64,000 bases of DNA, taken from Arctopsyche grandis (taxonomy: Eukaryota; Arthropoda; Insecta; Trichoptera; Hydropsychidae). Both the position numbers and the translations under genes were made by a program. Position 1 is the first letter of the stretch. Every line of letters starts with the position of its first letter. Shown here one piece after another: positions 40,301-53,165 of this stretch. Where the stretch lies: NCBI RefSeq assembly GCF_051622035.1, contig NC_135365.1, forward strand, positions 5,812,001 through 5,876,000, given 5' to 3'. The notes under the pieces were generated by a model. The model searched no databases, was not told the origin of the DNA, and worked only from the letters and a program-made list of their open reading frames with translations.

Positions 40301-42792
40301 ATGGACACATTCATGTCTAACGTGGTGTAGACATAACAGCAGAAGCCGACAAAATCTATTCATATTATACAGCAGTACATGCGACTGTAACGTATCAAGC
40401 AAAACCGGTTTTCTTTGGCCACCGTGGAAATATTCACGCACGACGTGACGTCATAGTGGCGAGTGCACGCGTACTAACGAAGGTGCGCATACGCATATGA
40501 ATTTTGCGTCGTTTTTTAATATTGCGTCGTTTTTTCACGCTCTGCAATGCATATGTAAGCTGATTTTGCGTTGCACTCGGCCAAAAAAACGTGCCGAAAC
40601 GTGCGTTGCTGTATAATATGAATAGAAACTGCCGTTTACATGAGCTGTTGTGCTGTGCTGTAGCTATGAACTGTTGGTTAGGATGAATAGACCTTGAAGC
40701 TTCATGTCTCGACTCCATACAATACAATGGGAATCGCCAGTGATCGCACCAGATGGATTTTCGTTTTTCTCACAGAACGGTTTTTCCATATCTTTGTCAG
40801 ACTGATCATCACCGTTTCCGCTATTCCCGTTCTTCTGTCGATTTCTGATTGGGATTCCTCCTTCTCTTGAGATCAAGCCACCTAGGTAAATAAAAGCACT
40901 GACTTCCTCATAGTATTTTAAAGCATTCGACTTTATGAGACTCAAATCTATCAACGATGAAGATCTTTGTTAATATCTAGAGACCCAGGTGTTGACTCTC
41001 TGTTTCTATTCTACGAAGTAGTTCAACCATTTCATCCTCATTGCGGGCCATTAACATAATGTCGTCAACGATTCAAAATTAGAAATCTTTCTGCCGTCTA
41101 TTGTTAGTTCACATTTCCATCTGTCCAGTACTCTTCTCATTATGTATTCTTCATTTACATTTGGGTTGGAATTACATATGAGCTGTTATAATTGAAAGTG
41201 AAAGTCCACTTTTGTTCATTTTGATAAATATCTCGTAAAACGTGTAATACGTTTATTCTGCTTTTCTGAGATTCTGAACATATCGAATTAAAAGAAGTGA
41301 TAACAATTTGTGAATTAAGTCAAACGGAAATTGTGTTTTTGGAATTGAAAATTGGACTTTCAAAAAGATCAAGAGAGAGTATGCATCCCTGGCAGAGGCC
41401 TTTTTGTACTTGAAATGTTTCCGATAGAAAAAATTGCCAAATTCCACAAGCCTATTGCGTAATTAATGAATTAGGCAAATTATCTGCCGAATGCGTGATT
41501 ACGATTATGTCCCACAACACGGGTCATTATACTCCATCATATCTACCTGACCAATAGCAAGGAGATTTTTTCTATTTTAGTGCCAAGCCAAATAAGATGT
41601 ATATTCTTGTGAGCATTATAAACCTGAAGAGTCGGCAATGGGATATCGTCAACTTGTACAGCTTGAGCGTGTCGAACCGACTCGTGATAGGCAGCCAAAG
41701 CAGCTCTTCTCCTTTCATATTCAGCTTCCTGACGCTTCAGATCGGCCCACCTCTCCGGTTCATCCTTATCCTATATACAAAGAATGGATGATTAGAAAAA
41801 TCAACAAGCTTGTTAATAAAAAAAAACAGTTAAATTCTACTCTTCTGTACTTTAATACTTACATACATTTTGAGGACTCTGTCGAGGGTTTCTTTTAATT
41901 TTTTCCGCTTCTCCTTCAAAACTTTTTCGTTCAAAGGCGAAGGTTGTAGAACGTTATATTCTGAAATTGAAAGGTTAAAAAATTATTTTACTCCTCTATA
42001 ATTATGTTTGAAAATTTTATAATGAATTAGAATGAATTTAAGATATACCCATTTCATCAATTTTTTCTAACTCTTCAAAGATTTGTACGGGATCTTTCAT
42101 TTTTAAAACGGCAGCGCGAACCATTTGTCGTTGACGTTTGTTTTTCTTTAATTCCTTCTTGCGAGCTTCCTTCCCTAAAAATCAGAAACATTTTCATTAA
42201 TGAATAAATTCATATATAAATTCATACTATACAATTGAAACCGGACAGTTAAACAGTCATTTCTATGTATTAAGCCTATATACTATATATTATATATAAA
42301 TTTATAATATACACTTGATTTACTTCAGTGTCTTCGTATTCCTGTCCATAGTACCGAGATTATTGGAATATAATTTAATAACACAGTTATACTGCATGTA
42401 GATATATGATACAGCATTAGGTCTGTATGGTTTTTGGAACTGCAGTATGTATTGGAAGATTTTTTTTATTCAAAACCTATTATTACGAAATCTGGATGAC
42501 ACACTGTTAATATGGTACCCATTGCCAACGATATGAGAAGGCTAATAAAATTTATAAGACACAATGTTTCATAGGTTAAGAAAGATCTGTCAGGACCACT
42601 TGTTATAGGTACATATATAACAATTCTAAAAGCTAGATTTTAGTATCTTCTCATCAATGTGCAGCTAACCTCATAAACGATTAGTCTCTTAAAACCTTAG
42701 AAATATATAATCAGAAAATAATACTCACTGGCTTGATCTGTAGGGTTCATGTATTTACCACTCTTGGTGGTATTTATTGAACGGCGACCCAT
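37395..42792 (-). CDS. WBP11: WW domain-binding protein 11 (WBP11)
   Basis: Nuclear proline-rich splicing-associated protein that binds WW domains (family knowledge). Minus-strand exons: 42792-42729, 42174-42049, 41960-41863, 41770-41624, 39586-39458, 39369-39211 and 38294-37395; 1623 nt, 540 aa. The N-terminus MGRRS....KSGKYMNPTDQA is the conserved WBP11 start. The basic coiled region (KKELKKNKRQRQMVRAAVLK) follows, then DDIPLPTLQ, PIGILKK and a Pro-Gly-rich stretch (PPGPPPGLPPRG). The C-terminus keeps FVPSALRVKR and ends FMQEMEGLL. Intron phases run 1, 1, 0, 0, 0, 0. It is shorter than the vertebrate protein (about 640 aa), mainly through a reduced proline-rich middle. Intron 4 (2 kb) holds a decayed LINE; intron 6 holds a fold-back MITE. 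Confidence 0.95.
38397..38605. mobile_element. Fold-back family FB-A, half copy (WBP11 intron)
   Basis: Starts GGGTCTACCTCACGGGCC, continues with tatcggaaggcaaagatcg and ends at CTGCGCGCGCACATTAA. Only one arm is present. Confidence 0.7.
39930..41180 (-). mobile_element. Decayed LINE in WBP11 intron 4
   Basis: The minus-strand reading gives VDDIMLMARNEDEMVELL near 41060, a YADD-type reverse-transcriptase box with following residues. Further on comes FIYLGGLISREGG, typical of RTE/craniofacial-type elements. Frameshifts and an FB-B fragment (40275-40320) break it. Confidence 0.65.
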
Positions 42793-43056
42793 TTTTAATA
42801 GATTTTTAATAAAATTGCTTAATTAAATAAATCACAATGCGAATGATTGCACTGCTGAAGTGTCAGAATTGAAGAAATCACATTTTCACTAGCGCCGACG
42901 CCGAAACTGACAGCTGACGCAGTGTTGCCAGTGGGCGCTACAATAAAAATATGTACATATTAAAAAAATCTTTTCATTTGACACAATCGATACATTTGCA
43001 TCTTTTCTTAATAAAAATAATTTCATGGAAGGATCATGGATCAGCTGCATTGATTA

Positions 43057-43310
43057 TGCTGGTCTCCCTCACGGGACTGAAAGTGAAACGCCCGAAAATG
43101 CAAATATTGGAAGGCAAAGATCGAAAATCGAAGGATCTCAAGTCGAAAGATCAAAAAAAAAAAGGGTGCATGGTAAACCGTACTATGTACAATGGCGGAC
43201 TGGGACTGAAATTAGTGCATGCCAGGAGTCAAAGGGGGCCACCCAGGGTTAAAAATATTTGTCCCCCCCCCCCATATAACAAAATTTTCTTCTTTCCATC
43301 ACGCTAAAAA
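43057..43310. mobile_element. FB-A half copy joined to a poly-C ended repeat
   Basis: 43057-43190 matches the FB-A arm (CTCACGGGACTG, GGCAAAGATCGAAAATCG). It is followed by AATGGCGGACTGGGACTG and a C run at 43262, another decayed element. Confidence 0.6.
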
Positions 43311-43560
43311 TCAAGGGTAAAAAATAAATATAGTTTTCAAAAATGGGACTAAACAAATTTAGGTACAAGAAAAATGGCAAAAGCAAAATAGATCCATAAA
43401 TTACATTGTATGTTTCGTTTTAACCCGCAAAAAAGCGCCGCAGGTGAAAATTTTTTTCCAAAAATCTTTACATGGTCAACAAAAATCGAAAATCAAACTG
43501 TGTCACTAAAAAACTATCAATTTACTTAATTTCTACCGACTATCTATGTACATACTTTAT

Positions 43561-43858
43561 GGGTCTACGTGACGAGACAGAATGTTAAATGACAGGAAAC
43601 ATAAATATCGGAAGGCAAATATCGAAAATCGAAAGATCTTAAGTCGAAATATATTCTGCGCGCGCACATTAATACGAGAGGAAAAGCCTGTTCCTCTTGT
43701 TCCTGTTGTATCCTGCTCACGCAAATGAAGTGAGTATGTACCGTTTACCATGCATCATTTTTTTTTTATCTTTCGACTTAAGATCTCTCGACTTTCGATC
43801 TTTGCCTTCCGATATTTGCGTTTTCTGTAATTTAACATTCTGTCTCGTCACGGAGACC
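43561..43858. mobile_element. Fold-back family FB-A, full but shortened copy
   Basis: GGGTCTACGTGACGAGACAG at the left and CTGTCTCGTCACGGAGACC at the right. The left arm has lost the 'ggtgcatggtaaacgg' part that the right arm keeps, so the hairpin is asymmetric. Confidence 0.7.
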
Positions 43859-45100
43859 GATACTTTATCTATGTACACAATGTACATACGTTATAACAAT
43901 AAATAAAGTTTTGGGATCATGCGATAATTCGAACTCAGACACGACTGATTCTAACGAACCAACAATTGTTACAAAATCTCTTTCGAAATTATATATAAGA
44001 TTTGTAGACAAAGATTTTTGTAACATATTTTTTTAATTCACTGGCAAATATGAACAACTAAAGTGAATTATTATTACGATATAATGTATTCTCTTATTTG
44101 ATCTTATTGTTTTTTTATATACTTTTTTTTTCATAATCACTCTTCGATGCGCTTTTTTTGTCCGCTTATTTCCGGTTCACTTTTTTACTAGCCTCTTCTT
44201 ACTTCGCTTTTTCCAGTACGAAATAATTCTTTCACCATATACATACATATTATACAAAAATGTACGTATTAATTTACTATTGATTTTATGAAGTACCACT
44301 AGATGGTGATCTTTGGAAGAATATCGAGAGTCGGTAGATGGAGCTTGTTAAATTTAATTAAAAAAAAAAGATAATTTTACTTATTATTTATTATGTCACT
44401 TATTTCTTCAGATTTCTATTAATCCATACAAATACAGGGCGAATACGAATAGCGTAAAAAACTTTTTTTTTAAATTGATTGTATGATAAAAATTTTGCAA
44501 ATTTTAACTAGATGCTACGGCGTGGAATCATCTCATCATTTAATTATTTATGCCATATTATGTCGATAAATCTTGGAAAACAATGGTATTGTCGGAAGAC
44601 GCATATCGATCCATCTTCTTTTTCCTAAGAACCTCCTCGTTTGCCGAAGGTTACATTTACATACCGTCGACAATTGAAATCATAGTATAATTAAGAATAC
44701 GCAATAATATAAAATAACTGTGAAAGTTCTACTTTCTTTATTTTGTACACACACTTTTCAAAACTTCGTGATTTTGACCCACTTTTACACATTAGTTTGA
44801 CACACTTCTATTGTGTGTGTGTGTACCCGAGGTAAGTACTGATTTGTTTGAGAGTTGATGGAAGCTCTTGTTGGTTTTTTGGGTATGAAATGGTCACGGC
44901 TTAGTAGTTTCGATGCTGGATACGGTATTTAAAATGTTACTTTAACTATTTTCGATGATTGCGAAAGTATTTTTTATGACTGAACATGAATAATTTGCTG
45001 GTATAATAAAAACAATATGCTTATATGTATGTAAAAATAATATACATATGTATAATGAATTGTACATTTCATTTATTCTATTAAATAGTGCATTGTATCT
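43859..45100. other. Intergenic, no feature recognised
   Basis: AT-rich. A (GT)n run at 44814-44824. No ORF with homology. Confidence 0.5.
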
Positions 45101-45108
45101 TATATAAC

Positions 45109-45326
45109 CAGTGCCTGTTTTATGGGGGGGGGCTGGGTCAGGCGGGGTCCGAGGGCGCCAAATAAGTTAGGGCGCCGCACGATGCACCAAAGGCGCTTTC
45201 AAATTTAAAATTAGAGCGCCAAAAACCATTCAAAATTTTAGATTAGAGCGCCAAAGGCGAAAATTTTTTCTAAGGATGTTTAGAAAAAATTGCCCGCGGG
45301 CGCCATCGGGTGTAAGGTTGGCACTG
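45109..45326. mobile_element. hAT MITE with perfect 8-bp target duplication, copy 2
   Basis: Starts CAGTGCCTGTTTTA and ends GTAAGGTTGGCACTG. TATATAAC lies on both sides (45101-45108, 45327-45334). It keeps more of the 'gcgccaaaggcg' internal repeats than the 34557 copy. Confidence 0.9.
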
Positions 45327-45834
45327 TATATAACTAAACATTCTATCTATTGAATACACTTATATTGTTAGTAATAATGCATTCAATAAATTAATATTAT
45401 AATTTTGTAGTGAACTGTTACAATAAATTGTTTTAACGATTTGATAACAAGATCAAACGACATTCGCGTGAAATTTGCAGTGATTTCCTACTAATTACAC
45501 AAATGTCAAGGTTACTTTTGATAAGAAAAATCATATTTTTATACTTAATTATCATATTAAGATTTTTTTTTAAATATGATCCATCATTCAATATACATAT
45601 GTACATATAGTAGATAAAGAAACAATATTGATTAATTGCCAGGATTACATTTTGTGATTGGTCGCTTATGTAGACATAAACACGTAGGTTTATACGAGTA
45701 TTATAATTCTTTATTTTGGCCTCTTTCTAATTGGCCTCTGTGCAAATAATTGTGCACTCGGTAAAATATCACAATTCGGATCAACGGAATTAATAATTTA
45801 AAATTTAATTATCTTTTTTGAAAAAAAAAATTGT

Positions 45835-46060
45835 TTTTGTCGGCTACTCATGTGAACGAAGTGATATGCCGCGTATCTTTCCACGATATACGATTCTAAG
45901 GGGGGAAAGAGAGATGGAACATGGTTATTGAGTACTTCGTAAACACTCACCAAGCTGCGTCTCTTTCCACGATATACCATTCCAAGGGGAGAAAGAGAGA
46001 CGGAGTATGGTGTTAACAGCGAGTACTTCGTACACACGCACGCACTCACGTACGCACGTT
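45835..46060. repeat. 87-bp tandem duplication in a dispersed repeat
   Basis: 'tctttccacgatata' recurs at 45875 and 45962. A single diverged unit occurs at 48237. Both regions start with 'gaattaataatttaaaattt', so they are copies of one repeat family, duplicated internally only here. Confidence 0.7.
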
Positions 46061-46774
46061 TTAGACAATTATTATTTACGATACATCTTATTCCTCGTAT
46101 ATATTGAAGACTGGATATCTTTCCGTTTGTTTATTTATTCCTTAAATATTCACACGCCTTTGAAAATCTTCAGACAATCTATGTAATCCTATACCAATCA
46201 TATGTAATTCGTACATACGTAAAACCGACAATGTTCACTTTTTATAAAGTGCACGAATGCGTGAACCTGATTACTAATTAAAGTCAATTCACTTATTATA
46301 ATTTGCGTGGCAAAAAATAGCGTGAAAGCCATAAGCCGTTTCCATGACAAATTATTATTAAGTATGGGATGGAAAAAAGAAACTCCCAAAAACATATTCA
46401 ATATTTGAAAATACATGTTTTAATTTTGTAAAATTTATGAATTAAAAAAAAAAGATCAGGTGCAGAAAACCAAACTGTCCCATAATCTAAATAATCTTGA
46501 GGCGGGCTCATTGGAAAGCTTTGCAAATCTAATTTATCGTTCATAGTAAAATATATTTCAAAATTGTTCCAAAACACTCAAAAATTGGTTTCACCGTGAG
46601 ACAGTGCACCAAATTTAGAATTTCCAAATCGAAAACCATATATTTGCATTGCGGACAAACAAATAAACAAACATCTTTGAACAGTTTATTTGTTTCGATA
46701 GACATAAGAGAATTTTTAACAAATCAACCGGTAATTTTCAGAAAACTATTTCATATACATATGTACATCTCTGG

Positions 46775-47284
46775 TAGGGCTGCCAGACGTCCCTATTTTC
46801 CAGGACTGTCCCAATTTCACGGGATAGCCAAATGTCCTGGTTTTGGATAACTGCTTATTGACCCCTCATTATTCAGGAAACCGCATGAAAATGCATGATT
46901 TTTTTTTCATTATTAGCAATTTAAATTCAATTGTTATAACTGGTTGAAATTAAACATGAACATGCATAATAAATTTTCTTTTACTTTTTACAAACAATTG
47001 AATCAAGGTTTTGCTCAATCTACTTATACGATATTATTTCATTTCATCTAATATTATAATAATAATAACTAAATAAACTGAGAAAAAGAAAGGAAATAGG
47101 TACTATACATATATGTATATAAAGGCCACAGCGCATAAATCTTTTGTAAAATTTAAATAATAAAAAAAATTCCTAGAAGCAAATTAAAAAATACGATTTT
47201 GGATGTTATATAAGAGAGGGGGGGGGGGGATTAAAATTGAAAATAAATGTCCCAGTTTGGATGTCAATAAATCTGGCAGCCCTA
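46775..47284. mobile_element. hAT-like MITE, 510 bp
   Basis: TAGGGCTGCCAGA and TCTGGCAGCCCTA are perfect 13-bp inverted ends. The flanks ATCTCTGG and CTCTCTGG match at 7 of 8 bases, fitting an 8-bp hAT duplication. A G run lies at 47219-47229; there is no transposase. Confidence 0.8.
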
Positions 47285-47329
47285 CTCTCTGGACATTTCA
47301 AATTTCAGTTGTTATCATTATTTAATTAT

Positions 47330-47600
47330 TGGGTAGGTTGAAGTGGCGAGTTGTAAACTTCCACCGGTCTCCGAGTCAGCTGGTAGCTCGCCTTAAGCTC
47401 AATAGTTTACTGTGTCATCAGCCTCCGTACAGGCAGGCCGCGGTGTGGAGCGAGCTTTGCGGTGTATGGCCGTACAACGACCCTCTTGAGTCGCATCCAC
47501 GATTCGATTCGAATCGCACGCGTCTTCGCGCCAATTGGTCCACTGAAAAGGTACGCGCTTTCATCGTCCAATCGGATCGGAGAAAACAAAATAAAAATAA
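47330..47600. other. GC-rich island in AT-rich DNA
   Basis: About 270 bp with many CpG (gccgcggtgtggagcgagc, ccacgattcgattcgaatcg). Overlapping frames on both strands have no homology. It could be a promoter or 5' exon of a neighbouring gene, or a repeat from elsewhere. Confidence 0.3.
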
Positions 47601-48089
47601 TTATAAAATTTACATTTGAATTTGTACGTCCGCTTTTCGGCTATTGCGATGAAATAAAACAAGTGAAAATAAACTTTTTATTTTCTATGAAAGTCTTTCA
47701 TACTATCTAACATTTGCAAAAAACGATTAATCGAAAGTTTTTTTAACTTTACTTAGAAATTTCATAAAATTTACTGAATTTCATAAAATTTATTTTTCTT
47801 TTTCGGTTCTATCGTTCGAAATGAACTGTGCCGAATATGCATTTGTTAATTTTAATTGTTTAAAAGATACTTATATATATACATATGTACTGTATAATCT
47901 GATTGGGAAATACGAGCGTGTATAAATATGAATAGCTGTGGCTTCCTTCAGTGTGACTTTGCAAAAAAATAAACGTTACATTTTATGTGCAATTTTAAAA
48001 AAATAGAAGTTTCCGGAAATCACATCTTGAGATCATTTCATCAAATTATTACTAAAGATTTAATGATATAACTAGTGGCCTGCGTGCTC

Positions 48090-48345
48090 ACGCTTTTGCA
48101 ATTTGAATTAATAATTTAAAATTTAATTAATTATTTTGAAAAAAAATTGTATTTTTAATTTATTCTTTTGTTAATGTCGGCCGATCATTTAAACGAAGTG
48201 ACATGTAAACATGAAAACCCACAACTTATGCCGCGTCTCTTTCCATGATATACGATTCTAAGGGCAGAAACAGAGACGGGGTATGCTAGCGACTTTCACA
48301 CGCACTTAACACGCACGTGGACACGCATTAGACGATTATTATATA
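48090..48345. repeat. Copy of the 45835 repeat family
   Basis: Shares 'gaattaataatttaaaattt', 'cgaagtga' and 'tctctttcc...gatatacgattctaagg' with 45780-46060. Confidence 0.6.
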
Positions 48346-49074
48346 CGATGAAACGAACTTGAACGACCATTGCGTATGGAATATGTTATGCGGCACGCCA
48401 TTTAGCTTTAAGAAGTGCAATCATCAAAAATCTACTGATGCCATAAAGCGAATACTTTTCCATATTTTCCTATCTTTCAATAATATACTTTATCTAAGAC
48501 TATGTAAGCACCAAAACACACGTCGATATTAATAATTCAAAGTGACAAAAATCAAATACGAGATTTACTTGTTTTAACATGACCATCACTAGGCATGTTT
48601 TTCCGTTCTATTTCACTTTAAAGACTGTTCGTATAATAATTTTCACGTCATGTCAGTGAAATAAAATTTGTGTCACTGTCGTATATTGAACTTGCCCGCA
48701 ATCGGCATTAATTAATCCTTTGCTAAAATTTCCCGTCGATTACGATTACAATTTGATAAAAGTGTTATGGCATTTATATTTTCTATATATGTATGTATGT
48801 ACTACATTTTTGATCAATGTATGAATATTGTACAATATAAGTATAGCATTTTCCATTATTATAACTTATCGACATACATGTGCCGCATTATATGTAGTAT
48901 TATTCTTAAATGAAGATAGTAATAGTAGCATTTTCTTTAATATATTTTTTTTCAATTTTCCCAGAATTTTTTCAATTTATCAATTTTAACAATACAGTTA
49001 TAGCAATGTTTTTATTGCAGATGCTAAATAGTACAAATAAAATCATAAATAACATTTCTATATTATTATATACA

Positions 49075-51727
49075 ACTAGTGTTTTGCCCGTTGATTTCAA
49101 CGGGTGGCTTCGGAGGGGAATTAATACACGAATTAAAATAAAGTTATATGTTATATATAAATATAGTGTAAGGTAATTTATAGGTAGAGGTAGGATAGTC
49201 ACAGTGCTATCCATTGTTCGGCAAACCTTTAACAATGCATTTACAACCTTTGAACAATACACGGCCCCCTCAGGCTCCGGTGACTATTTATAGGCACGCA
49301 CGTGTATTACATAATGCGCCTTTCGCCCGCGTCCAAATGACGAATGAATGTATATGTGTGTGTCTTCATGGATGTGTTTATGTGTATACGCTCCCGCACA
49401 GCGCATCTGACGTTGACGTCACCTATTCCAACGCTCGCTTGGTGTTCAGATGCTCAGGTCCCCGCTTCCCCCGCGTCTCCTCGACATGATCGCTCTATAT
49501 CCCTATAGCGGATACTTAAAATGGTAATTGGATTATTAGTCACAAAGACAATTTTTGCCATTAAGATCGCGAATACGCAATATTTGGCACTCAAGTTCTC
49601 GTTAGTATGATGGACTTTTCGGCTGCCAGATGTTCCGTTATAGAGATTTTAGTGACTTTGTGACCAGTGCATTGTGACCAGTGCATTGTGACCAGTAATC
49701 ACCGAACCACTTAAAATGCACCCATTGGTCAGAATGTATCGTCGTTGCTCTAATTGGTCAAACGTTTTAGTCCACGGGGACCACTTCACGCTGATTGGTT
49801 ATGCGCCTCGTTCGCGTGTTTTTATTTCATTAAATAGCTCTAGGCGCAACATATACTACTGGTATTCTAAAATTTGTTTTTTTGAAATTTCCATACTTGT
49901 CGATGCACCGCACATTCCCACAAACATACATCGCGTTTTTATATATGTTATTTTGCCTCTATATATCATATTTTTTGATCATTCATATTTATTTATTTAC
50001 ATAATGATAATTGTAAGGTCCAAAGTAAGTACTTTTGTACGACATATGTATTTAATCAATGATGAATGATCGATCGACGAAGTGTCTAAAAATTATTTTA
50101 TTTCAATTGAGCGTAATTGTGAATTAATCTATTTTTACCTTGAACTACATATTTTTGCACTAGCATCGATCGAATACAGCGCTTAGTGTATTAATTACAT
50201 TACGTATCATAGACATATTAATGTATGCAAAACTATTAATTGATTCTATTGCGGCTGTGTGACTGATTTTTTACATATTTATGAAAACTATTGAAGCACG
50301 TGTGTATTTTTGTGATAGAGGGGGGGGGGGCAGGGGTATTTATATATGATTGCATATAATACAACATAAATAAGTTTATTATATTGAAACACGAATATAA
50401 TAAAACTATTTAATTTATTTGTGCGTAAATCCTATCGATTTATGTCGACATGTCTGTGAATGAATAAAAAATACATATTAATTATTACGATATACACTAC
50501 AATGCCTGTGCGTAAATGTACATTTGTATGATGGTATCTTTAATGCTTTTATGTTTAGACAGATTACTATTGTCCATAAATTAGATAGTGTCAGTACGTA
50601 GTGATAATAATATTTAAGTAGGAAATATTATCATAATCATTAATCGTTCTTTTATTCTTAAATAATATACAACAATTGTATGTATTTATAAATAAAAATT
50701 AATCACATTTAGAAGAAAACAGTCATCAGCAAAAAAAAAGTTATTTTTTAAAAGGATGCAGTATGTTAAAATCACCGAAAATTTCCCTCGGGATACGCAG
50801 AATACGAAACACAACACTCATCGGATTTTTCTGTTGAATTTTGCATTTGTAAACGTACAATATATCTCATGAATAATGTATTGATCGTGATATACGGTCA
50901 CATCACAATTACATTACAATTAGTCATTGATTTTATGTCGATTCAATAATATACTTGTAATAATGGATTAGTGCTATCGCAATATTAAATGAACGTATTT
51001 GAATGATTAACTATTATTTCTAAAATATAGATTTATCTTTGTCGACAGGCTATAGTGAATCTAAGTCCTTCTCATGGCTAATCGTTGCAATTATAATGTA
51101 TATAGGTATAATAATTTAATTATTTTAATAGTTAATATATAAGTTATAAGAAAAAGTGGACAGTGATTGATATACTGAGATAAAATCAATCAATATTTCA
51201 AGGTCGAATTTTCTCACGATCTTCATCTCACACTTCATCACGATATTCCGAATTGATAAAGCTTTGTCATTTTTACATATACTATTATTATTATTATATA
51301 TGCATATAAAAACGGACGCGATGTTTTATGTATGTTTGTATGTATGTGTGTGCAAGTGCATCGACAAGTATGGAGATTTCAGAAAAACAAATTTTAGAAT
51401 ACCAAGAGTATACGTTTTGCATAGGGATGTGGCTTGACGATCGATCTTGTTGAGGAGACGCGGGGAAGCGGAGAAGTGGGGGGGTGTGGAGCGTCTGAAA
51501 TGTGCTCCTGATATTGAGTGTCAGATGCATGGGAGCGTATACACACATATCCACGAAGACACACATTCGTTCATCATTTCGACCGGCGAGTGTTTATTTA
51601 GCGCTCAACTTTTAATACTAATAGGCGCGAGCGCCTATAAATTACCTTACACATATAACTTAATTTAAATTCATGTATCAATTCCTTTCCGAAGCCACCC
51701 GTTGAAATCAACGGACACAACACTAGT
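49075..51727. mobile_element. Large TIR element with internal insertions
   Basis: ACTAGTGTTTTGCCCGTTG at the left and CAACGGACACAACACTAGT at the right. Arm homology continues through 'ggtggcttcgga' and 'acacatataact', again at 49300-49500 against 51420-51600, and at 49862-49945 against 51295-51402. The left arm is stretched by an FB-C MITE (49194-49287) and by other insertions at 49500-49860. The middle is AT-rich without a transposase. Confidence 0.65.
49194..49287. mobile_element. FB-C MITE, copy 2
   Basis: GATAGTCACAGTGCTATCC ... GCTCCGGTGACTAT, the same core as 29404-29528 (gcaaacctttaacaatgcat). Confidence 0.7.
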
Positions 51728-53040
51728 TCATATACATATATACATATATAATATTATGTGTATGTAGATAATTTAAAGATTGGTTCTAATTTCTGAAACT
51801 TATTTATGAACTTGCTTAACTTTCTATTATTCGTTGAGTAAATAGCAATTTACTCGCCATTTATGATTATTCTTATATGTAATAGACTACTATTTCGGAA
51901 TTCATGTAAAGGTTGCTGACCATTTAATTTGTTACCTTATGGAAAGTTCTCTGGTACAAGTTTTACTAATAAGTTACTACAAAGAACTTTAGTTCTAAAA
52001 AATATAAATATTTTTTTTATGATTGATGAATTTCTACAGCAGTGCTACCAAATTTGACATTAGAATCCATTTTAAAAATTTAACAAAAGATAAATTGGAC
52101 ATCGTTTTTGAGTTTTATTTTTTCAACAACGTATGCACGTTGCGCCGTAGAAGAATTTATTTCCAAAATCTGTTTGCTTTTCCAATTTTTTCCAAAATTC
52201 GTATAATTGTACATTTTTATTCTAAAAATCATTATTAACTCTATAGAATTTTGTTCTTTATTCCGGAGATGCGAACCAAGAAGTTTTTTTCTCCATTACT
52301 TTTTACACCACATTCAGTTATTCTATAGAAATTTTTAAACACTAAGCTAATGGAATGTTATCTATTATCTTAAAAATGTAACATTTTCAGTGCTTTTTTA
52401 AAATATGATCTTCATTTAACACTACAAATAATAATAATAAATAAAAATAATAATACATAATTCATAACTGGTTTTCGGCGGTCCATGAATTCTTTTGGCA
52501 CCTAAAAAAGGGTCGCTATAGTCAATTTCATAGATTTCCCTGATTTTTTGCTTTCTTGCTTTGAACACTAATGGAATGGTCTATAGTTATTTGCAAAAGA
52601 AACTACGACTAGCCGCTCTTTATTCATAACATCTCACATTTTTGCTGCGATATTTAGCAGGTGTTTCAAAGCCATCTATTTTTTTACTAGTTTTAGATTT
52701 GGTTCGTTAAAATATGTAGTACGGTTTTTGTTTCGGTTCGTTAACATTTTTGTAGTCCAATAGTTTGTGTAGCTGCCTTCAAACTTAATTATCATCTGTA
52801 ATTTATTTTACCATAGTTTTACTTATTTAATAAGAAAAAACACTGACAGTCCAAACCTCCAGAACACGTCGCATTTCTCTAGAAGCCAATAAGTCGAATT
52901 TTCTGATTTATAAAATGCTGCAAATTCGTCCATATGCATACCATGTCCCTACAATTGTTAACCTGAAAAATACTTACAATATTATGTATAATGTTTAATC
53001 ATAGATATCAAATGGGTTGCCAGTAACAAAAATCAAATTT
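51728..53040. other. Intergenic, no feature recognised
   Basis: AT-rich with short uninformative ORFs on both strands. No repeat family shared with the rest of the window was noticed. Confidence 0.4.
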
Positions 53041-53054
53041 GACAAAAATAAATT

Positions 53055-53165
53055 CCGACCCTAACAACCTAATATTAAATGAATATGGCCAACCCTAACT
53101 TAACCTAACCTAACCTAACCTAACCTTACCCTTAAATAAAAAAAAGTGTTGGCTGCTAAGATATT
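53055..53165 (+). repeat. Telomere-like repeat, single arm
   Basis: CGACCCTAACAACCTAATAT, then about five CCTAA units, then GTGTTGGCTGCTAAGAT: one arm of the fold-back at 9709-10398. Confidence 0.75.

Noticed and set aside
47329-47619. 96-aa ORF in the GC-rich island
   Set aside because: The opposite strand is also open and no domain is visible; openness is explained by base composition.
53100-53130. True telomere or telomere fusion site
   Set aside because: Only about five CCTAA units, embedded in a dispersed repeat with copies elsewhere in the window.
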